Shown: positions 56,594 to 64,000 of the stretch, piece after piece
How positions within the stretch are numbered: position 1 is the first letter of the stretch
How the letters are laid out: each line of letters starts with the position of its first letter
Notes under the pieces: generated by a model
What the model saw: the letters and a program-made list of their open reading frames with translations, nothing else
What the model was told of the DNA's origin: nothing
The model's database searches: none
Assembly: GCA_001687465.1 (NCBI GenBank)
Contig: LVLI01000388.1
Span: forward strand, 1 to 64,000
Source: Halocafeteria seosinensis
Taxonomy: Eukaryota > Sar > Bigyra > Bicosoecida
Direction of reading: 5' to 3'
DNA: 64,000 nt
Made by a program: the position numbers and the translations under genes

Positions 56594-58926
56594 ATGGGGA
56601 GCGACAGCAGTGATGTCTCCTCCTCTCTTTTGTCTTCCTCTTCAGCCTCTTCGGGGTCTTCTTCGGAGGAAGACAAGGGAGGAAAAAGTCATCAAAGAGG
56701 GCATCGACCTCCCTCCAGAGCCGAAAAGGACTATAACGGAGGCGATTATTACACAGTTATAGCCGATTTGCGGAAGCCTTTAGGTCTCAAATGCGGGGTA
56801 CGCTGCTTGCCACTTCACTCTCTGGTGTATCTCGTGTATTCACGGCCATAGTACGACGTTTGACAGATGACGCCACGACCCCAATATGGACGCATGAAGG
56901 ATAGACAGGTGCATATCAAAGAGATAGCGCGGTCATCACAGTTTTATGGGAGGATCAAAGAGGGTGACGTACTCGTCAAAGTCGCACAGAAACTAACGTC
57001 CCCTTCCAGGGAACGGAATAGCGGAAGACGAAGGCGACGGTCCTCTCAAACCGAACCAACGGTGTGGGTGATACAGACTCTGCAGGATGCGGTGAATGTG
57101 AGTGGCATGTAGTGGTAGTTCCTGGTTGATACTCCGCGTGAAGACTTATGTACTATGTGCAGGCGTTTCAAGAAGTATATGAGGCAAAAACTCGAAAGCA
57201 TCCGTTTGCAGTATTATATTTGTTCCCGATGACCAACGATTCAAATCCTCGTTGTGAACCAATGCATTCCCAGGAATCTTCCGACAATTCCAGCACGAAG
57301 TTTAACGATGAATTCTACTGGGAGAATTCTCGTAGTACAGAGGCCCTTCACTGCTCCGTGAAGGAGCGAACCACTCTCACTCAGTTACAGATCTACAAGG
57401 AGAAGCTTCGCGCCGTAGCAGATTCATGGAAGCAATTAATCAGTACGAGCGAGGTGGTGGCGTCTTCGTCAGAAGGAAAGGGCGACCGAGGAAACTACCA
57501 TGGATTTCCATGGACGTCTGCAAACGCGGCTTTAAAGAGAGAGATGTTAAACGAATATCAGCGAAGGAAGGCGATCCGATGCTATGGAGAAGCTCAAGCA
57601 CTTTACGAGCGTGTCGAGGAGCAAGAGAATGAGGTGAATAAGCACATTGCTCAACAGGGAAAATACAGAAAGCATGGCTTCGCAGTCTCAAGGGAGGGTT
57701 TGTTGGACGTTATAACGCGAGACAAACTGCAGCAATTGGGTTTATCCGTGACCAAAGTGCAGCAAGATCTGACTCAGTTTTTGGACACCCTACAAAGTAA
57801 TGATGGAATCGCGAACGGATCTACTCTAGAGAACGGAGAGATTAATTCAGATCACGCTAGGGGCGCCCACAAGGTAAATTCAACCTGGGAGCATTCTAAG
57901 TATCGAGGTGTTGGACATCGACATACGGAGACAGCTAAAAGGAGCAGGACTTCTAGTTACGACGAACGTATCAGCATGGCAGAACTTGAGGGATGGGCAG
58001 ACGTAAGTCCAGAAGATAGTCAATTCGACAGCGAGAATGCAAGCGTCTTTTCTTCTGAGAATGAGGAACAACACGAGAAGACGAGCAAAGAGCTGACTGG
58101 CTCAAGAAAGAAAATGACTTTAAACTGCCGGGAATCACGCAAAGAAGCACATAAACTGCCTTCAGATATACCTTCGCAGACGGCATATTCTAAGGATGTT
58201 CAAACCGCGGTCACTCCAGAGCACCGACAATCCCTTAACCACTCAGGCTCCTCTCTACAGCGTAACTCAGATCTGAAGTTGCGCCGTGGCTATAGAAACG
58301 GAATTTACACCCAGTTGAAGTCTACACCTCCACCGGCTTCTCGACTGCCCGATACGTGTCGTAAGCAGGACAAACCGCGGAAGGTCCCACAACCGGGACA
58401 AGGGTTAGAAGGCGAACGGAATACTTATATAGACGGTAATTCTAACGAAAGTGTGAACGATAAACTGAAGAGGGTTGATGATGTCCCTGAAGCACAATTA
58501 TGGCATCCCAAATCCGTGGCATCGTTTGGAGTAGCATCGGCCCAGAAGGCTTCAGCTGCAGCAGTTAGAGTAGCTCTGCACGGTGCATCCGTACTCAATT
58601 CCGATGCGGCTATGCAAGATACGATGGGTCGCGATTTTAGTTCGCTTGACATTGATAACAAGGAAAGGACAGTGTTGAAGGAGGAAGATAATTTGAGCAA
58701 CGACGGAAGCACCTTTGTTCAGCAGCTATCACTTGAGGATTTGGCAGCTAGTCCCCACCTCGAGGTGAAAGACATCGCTCGAAAGGTCCGAGATCGCCTT
58801 CAACACTCTCCCACTGACAGGAAGTCTCGAGACACTGATATGGAAAAGAGTGATACCATGACTTCCACGAATACTTGTGGAACCGGAAAAACCCATCCGC
58901 GGATAGCTGCCATCTTTGGGTCGTAG
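56594..58926 (+). CDS. PDZ-domain protein with long disordered tail
   Basis: Three exons: 56594-56797, 56909-57097 and 57163-58926, giving 718 residues; introns are 111 and 65 bases. After a serine-rich start lies a PDZ domain of about residues 50-155 that crosses both splices: the carboxylate-binding loop is PLGLKCG, followed by VHIKEIARSSQFYGRIKEGD and a VWVIQTLQDAVNAF helix. A basic loop (GRRRRRSS) interrupts it. Residues 190-330 include coiled coil (YQRRKAIRCYGEAQALYERV). The rest is disordered. The last 16 residues (CGTGKTHPRIAAIFGS) are repeated in the DNA just past the stop codon. Confidence 0.82.
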
Positions 58927-58927
58927 T
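58874..58927 (+). repeat. direct repeat, copy 1 (codes the C-terminus of the PDZ protein)
   Basis: About 54 bases, starting CTTGTGGAACCGGAAAAACC, are repeated 116 bases downstream with about five substitutions. Copy 1 encodes the last residues and stop codon of the PDZ protein. Confidence 0.9.
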
Positions 58928-58989
58928 CCTTCAAGTCAGCATCCCTTTGGAATTTTTCCCACATTCAGCCCCCCGTTTCCAGTAACATG

Positions 58990-59043
58990 CTGGTGGAACC
59001 GGAAAAACCCATCTGCGGATAGCGGCCATCTTTGGGTCGTGGT
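58990..59043 (+). repeat. direct repeat, copy 2 (3' flank of the PDZ gene)
   Basis: Second copy, CTGGTGGAACCGGAAAAACC onward. In the frame that matches copy 1 it would read GGTGKTHLRIAAIFGSW without the stop (TAG in copy 1, TGG here). It lies between the PDZ stop and the stop of the convergent chitin synthase-like gene. Confidence 0.9.
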
Positions 59044-59094
59044 AATGCTAGTAATGTACAACGATGCCGTATATTCCTCGTACTCATACTCTAT

Positions 59095-62000
59095 TTAAAC
59101 GAACTCTTCCTCCATATGTTCGTCATGATTACTATCCCTGTAGGGGCGATCATTCAATCTCTGCGAGACCCTTCGCGCAACTCGTTCACCTTCTCGTAAC
59201 AGTTCTGCGATTGACCAGTCGTCCTCGGATATGTAACTGTCCTCATCGGAAGGAGGGGCCGACTCGCTCCATCCATATCCCGGAAGAAACTTGTCTGGTT
59301 GTTCATCCTCTCCCATGCTCAACCTAACGTCACCAGGAACGTCATCTGTTTCAACGCCTATTTCAGCGACATTGCGGCTGTACGTTGCTGGGCCATTTTC
59401 TCCGGCGGATTTACCCGCCCTTAAGGCTCTTTCCTCGGCAGCAAGCTCATCCAATTCCTCAGGACCAGCATAGCTGTCAGAATCATCTTCATCGCTCTCA
59501 AGCCAATTCGCATCCCAGTGCGACATTTCATGGGGTGCTTCCTGCTCGTCTTCAATACTCAATCTACTATCTGGTCTCGCTTCGTCAATTTCAAGCCGGG
59601 GAACAGCATCTCGTCTGTCGATATTCTTTCTCTTCGCTCTTATTAGCTTATGTCTCTCCCAAAGACAACGCGTACGACACCACCAAGCAAAGTAATTTGT
59701 CCATACGGACTTAACTGTATGCTCTAAGCGATACAGCATCGCACCAATAAAACGCATTCCAAAAATCAAAACGGTTAGACCGACAATGATCCAGGTGCCC
59801 CATTGGAAGACGTCATTCAGATTCACCATAGAAGCTACCATCCTGCAATGATTATCCAAGTGAGGAAGGGCAATATTAGAAGAAAGCAAGTACCTCCTCT
59901 TACCAGTTGGTGAGTAGCCAAAAGCTAAGGACCCGGGTGCGAAAGGCTGCGAATTCAGACGAGACTGTCTCGTTCTCCTCTCGCAACTTCTTTTCCCGTC
60001 TGTAAAAGGATCGCGCAATAAATGAGATGTTACGAAAAGTCTCAACCAGACACTGCCATACTTACTCCTTTATTTTACGTTCGACAGCCTCTTGCTGGGC
60101 GGCGACATACGCATCGTCGAGCATTTTCTGGGGGTCTTGAGGAGCTGAGTCCGTCCGTCCCCTTCTTGCCACACTGGACCTTTCATTCTCATTCTCACCC
60201 TCTTCGTTTCTATTGTCGCCTGTCGCAGGGTTATCATCAGCATAAAATTGTGCGTGCTGTAACTCCCGAATCCTCCCTTCCACCTCTTCTAAGATTTCGG
60301 ACGCCCGTTTTCTCGGTTCACCTCCAACTTTAACGTCCATATTTCTCTTTATATCTCGTCGGGCTTGAAGCAGTAAGGCGTGCAAGTTTCCTTCTTGAAG
60401 CCGGTGGCTGATGTCGTTAAGATTGCAGAAGCTGTAGACTAGGAACAGATTGATATACGTTGGAAACATGAACGTATACTGCATGAAAGTGAAGGTCATT
60501 GCAAAAAAACTGCTGTTGACAACCGCAGCAACTATCAGCATACCAAGAGCTGAAGCCAAGCCCCACACGAAAATTGGATTGAATGCCTCTTCTGCTGCTG
60601 ACAGCAGGAAGAGTGCAAGCGCCACGTACATAAATGCACCATATATCAGAGAAGAGACAAGATACACACGTTCAACGTCTTCCGCCCGAGAGGCAAGCGC
60701 AAATACAACCTGAAGGGCCAACGTTATCAGGTACACCAGGTGGAACCCAAATGTTATGATATCGGTTCCAAATCCTAATCCCGCTACGGCAGTCGTAAAG
60801 ATGTAGAACATGGTCACGTACATCAGGGAAGGAGCAAACCATATGTAGAGAACATAGAACACGTGCATCAGCGATTGCACGCTCAATGCACATTTCCGGA
60901 AGAATGAGTGAGCGCTCCGCTGCCATAGAGCCTTCGCTCTCGAAAGGAAGTAAAAATAACCGAAAAAAGTACCACTGAGATAGCGGCGTCGAGATATAAG
61001 CAAGGGAACGAGTCCATTTGCTAGTTCTTGCTCCACGACCGCCCCTGCGGCATAATGAGTGGTCCAATTACTCTTGGACTTTGTAAGAACCTCGTAGGCT
61101 ATGATACGGTCAACGGTAAGATATAAATTGGATAGGAAGGGTCCCAGCTTGTGCAGCCCCTCTTCCTCCACCTTAAAATATTGGTTCAGGGGCTCTCCTC
61201 TGATTGCCTCCCATCGGTATACTGTGAAACTGTTGCTAAATGGGACGACAAAGCCGGCAAACGAGTCAGCTTGTTTTTGCAATACATGTGACAACTTGTG
61301 TTCAAAAGTTTGGCTCGCTTCAGAGAAATTGTAAAGCCGCGCTGAGTAGGGACGAACTTCGCCCGCAGCTAGTCCAACCTGCGGATTGAGCTCCATGCTT
61401 TCGTACAGGTACCTAAACGCACCAGAAGTTGGGTATACACCTGGTGAGACTACAGTGATATACTTCGGCCTTATTTGACGAGCAAATCCACTAAATGACC
61501 ACAAGTGCGAGTTTAGGACACCTCCAGTTTTTTCCTTAACCGAGACGATCATTTGGAGTGGTAGATAATATTCGCGTTGCGTTATGTGACGAGCAATTTC
61601 GACCGTTCGCTCAAATATATGGCATGTTACTTCCATCCCCTTATGAATGCTCAATAGCATTTCAGGGTCCCAGATCTGTAGGTCGTGTCGCAGGTACTTG
61701 AGCACATCCTTGGGGATGCTGTTCCTTCCGTCAATTACTAGATTCACTACCGCTTGTTCCCATCGAACACCGGCCCGGTGTAATTCAGACAAATTCTCTG
61801 CTATACTCGCCAGCGTCCTGAAAGTAATATATCCGCAATGAAAAGCCGAAGCAATTGACATAACCAACGGATGCGCTTACCTCTTCAAATGCTCCAGTGG
61901 TTCGTTATAATACGCCACACAGATAAAAAGCTCTATGTTCCGTCGCTGTCTCGTTATCCGCAGCAAAGTGCCTAAATTGCGGGGACGGCGGTTGATAGCC

Positions 62001-64000
62001 GGTGTATAGTCCAGTACTTTCATCTCTTCGATGTCTTGTTCATGACTTAACTCTGATGTACTAAATTTCCGTCTGAGAAAGCTTGGTCCTCGGTTGTGCC
62101 TATATCTATGAGCTTCACTAGTGGCAGTTTCACCACTCTGCAAAGACTCGGTTTCCGTTTTGTTGTCTTCTGATTCATCATCTTCTTCCTTTCCGGGAGC
62201 TTGCAAGTTTGTATCAGCATTCCCTTCCTCGACAGGTGGTTCATGCGGAGCTCCTTGAAAGGCTTCGTCTTCGCGTGCGTTACGATCGACATTAGCTTTA
62301 GTCTCTCCATCGTCATTTGTTCCTTCCGCCTCCGGATATTCGTTTCTAACTTTTTTCTTTCGCCATAGTGGCCTCATATCGGAATCCAACTTAAGCTTCC
62401 GATTGTCCCCTTTGTAGGAAAGCGGTAAGTTGGCCACCTCTTCTCCATGTTCACCCTGGTTATGCTTGTCTAGCTTCTCTGCCATACCTTCCGCAAGATC
62501 TTCTCCCTCATTGAGCCATTTTTCCAAGTCTGCCGAGTTACAGCTGCGTTCAGAAGACTCAGAGGCTCGTGATGAGTGTGGATACGCTTGCGGATCGGTA
62601 CTATGTTGCCCTGAAGGGGCATGTTCGTGTGGGACACGACCATTTCGCTGAGTACCAATTTGTTCGTTGTTTGGTATTGCTGGTTTCCGAGATATTGCAT
62701 CTGAATTGTGGACGGGAGTACCGGATGACCCTGGCTTATTCGTTTCAAGAATGCTCTTTCGATGCCCTGTAGTTTCTTCCCGTGTATCCTCGTCCCATCC
62801 AACGATTTTGGAAAAGCGCTTGCCGATTGCTTCCTGGTCATTGTCCGCACCCCCTTTCTGTTGAATTAGTCCGTAACCGGTGTAGTTATCGTAATCATCA
62901 GGACCCCAGTTCCGTTCTTCTTCGAGGTCTTCGGCATTTACTTCTGACTCGATAGTGGAAGACTCCATATCATGTACCTGGCCTTGAATACGACCGAGAT
63001 GACGTGCGTCCCTAACCTTCTTCTTCCGTTTCAGCAACTTCGTTATCTTGTGCCTATGCCAGCAACACCGACAACAGCACCACCAGTGAAATGCGGAGTC
63101 CCATAAAGACTTTAGGGGGTCTTCAACCCTGAACCATAGAGCCCCTCCTAATCGGTACGCCATCTGGAACACAATCGCTCCAGTGATGAACCAGCCAAAG
63201 AGCGCGACAAGATCAAAACCCAGAACTAGCGCGGCAAATGCCCTGCAACAAAAGGCTTCCAACTGTATAAACCAAAACAGCATAAAAGCACTGTCACACA
63301 TACCCATTACTAAATGCCCAGAGAGACACAAGCCGAGTCCTAAACGCAACAAATGTATTCTTGAGCTCTGCTTCTTCTTGGCGCATCTTCTCGCGTTTCC
63401 TGCACTCGAGTGTATGACCTGTTACTCGCACGAGGAGCGGCACATTGGCTAACACATACTCTTCAATTTGCCTCGCAAAACGCTCCTGTTCAACTCTCTC
63501 CACTTCCATATACATCTCATGGTGTACTGAACCCTGCTGGACTGCTGCGCCTACTTCTCCTTCGTATGCCTTCTTTTGCTTGTCGACATTCCGCACAACT
63601 TTTTCCAGATTCCGTATTCGTTTTAGTGTTTGATGATGAGCGGAGGCAAGCTCTTTGTCCCCGAGATCTTCTTTGTTAAACATGTTAACATCCGCACCTT
63701 TGTCCTGGATGTTATAGTGAGCTGCATCTCAAGTTTAGTAGTGTTAAGAAACAGATGGACACAGGCACAGAAATGTGGCCAGCGTACCTGCGGCGAGCTG
63801 CTGTCGGAGATTTCCCTCCCTGCAATAGCATCGTATAACGAAGGATGAAGGACTGTTGTAAGGCTCTAATGCACTAGCAATGTGTTCGAGTGCCTACTTT
63901 GTTCCCCATGACACATCGTGGAGATTCGTTAACGAATAGATTGTGAACATGTTCAGAAATGTCGGAAAAACGAACAAGTACTGTAAAACCAAATTGAGCG
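59095..64000 (-). CDS. large tandem chitin synthase-like membrane protein (5' end outside window)
   Basis: Minus-strand exons in the window: beyond 64000 to 63898, 63788-63819, 63304-63721, 61881-63242, 60066-61817, 59904-59999 and 59095-59842; introns 61-78 bases, all phases agree, at least 1,503 residues. The first exon ends one chitin synthase domain ([24 protein letters not shown], the family's normal end). A coiled coil, [16 protein letters not shown] and a membrane/WW-Cys module follow, then 300 acidic residues. A second chitin synthase-like domain starts at [12 protein letters not shown], keeps IDGR and [10 protein letters not shown], and ends [20 protein letters not shown]. Its catalytic motifs are altered: SPG for DVG, TVDR for AEDR, SRRRY for QRRRW. 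A second coiled coil ([14 protein letters not shown]) and membrane module repeat the first. The second half is probably regulatory. Confidence 0.9.

Noticed and set aside
60062-61867. Stand-alone 601-residue chitin synthase-like gene
   Set aside because: Its first residues are intron sequence and its stop overlaps a perfect GTAAGT donor. Joining exons on both sides keeps phase and restores repeated modules.
1-64000. CRISPR arrays, insertion sequences, bacterial operons, rRNA genes
   Set aside because: None seen. The spliced gene structure and gene content are eukaryotic.

Overview
This is a gene-dense stretch of nuclear DNA from a eukaryotic microbe. Most genes are interrupted by short GT-AG introns, mainly 55-80 bases long. 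I rebuilt exons by joining reading frames at GT...AG sites whose phases agree, so exon edges are inferences from sequence, not transcript data. No bacterial operon, plasmid, phage or CRISPR structure is present. The gene set includes a SHAQKYF-type MYB factor, a chitin synthase-like gene, a single-domain phosphoethanolamine N-methyltransferase and several families common in flagellated cells (STPGR/SHIPPO motif, calcyphosin-type EF-hand modules, ZSWIM2-like E3 ligase). A flagellated protist fits, perhaps in the stramenopile/SAR area, but the window alone does not fix the lineage.

Layout. 0.3-4.1 kb (minus): a dsRBD-RNase III-dsRBD protein and a WW-like/methyltransferase/ankyrin protein. 4.6-6.7 kb (plus): mitochondrial SDHA. 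6.8-10.1 kb (minus): a coiled-coil protein with a PGPGSY motif. 10.8-15.7 kb: an AGTRAP-like membrane protein, a coiled-coil unknown, a lumenal/secreted unknown and a small hypothetical gene. 15.7-21.3 kb is gene-poor and rich in duplications: a small secreted-protein gene with a decayed upstream copy, a degenerate ORF, a 66-bp perfect hairpin and a diverged copy of the next gene's 5' end. 21.3-32 kb: a tyrosine phosphatase fused to calcyphosin-like modules, a YqeH/NOA1-type GTPase, a phosphoethanolamine methyltransferase and a MYB-PDZ protein.

32-39.6 kb: a 2,460-residue extracellular-type protein (EGF-like, Calx-beta, PA14, filamin repeats). 39.7-46.5 kb: gamma-tubulin complex component 4 with an unusual insertion, an LRR protein and a conserved-looking unknown. 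46.8-53.0 kb: a chromodomain protein divergent from an 11-exon ZnF-UBP ubiquitin protease. 53.3-58.9 kb: a LAMTOR5-like protein, a ZSWIM2-like E3 ligase and a PDZ protein. 59.1 kb to the right edge (minus): the 3' two thirds or so of a very large chitin synthase-like gene. It contains the end of a first chitin synthase domain, then a second, complete but catalytically degenerate domain, each followed by the same coiled-coil/membrane/WW-Cys linker module.

The most unusual content is domain architecture: the tandem chitin synthase with a pseudo-catalytic second half, the MYB-PDZ and phosphatase-calcyphosin fusions, and the lectin-like insertion in GCP4. The 15.7-21.3 kb interval is a local duplication and decay zone.
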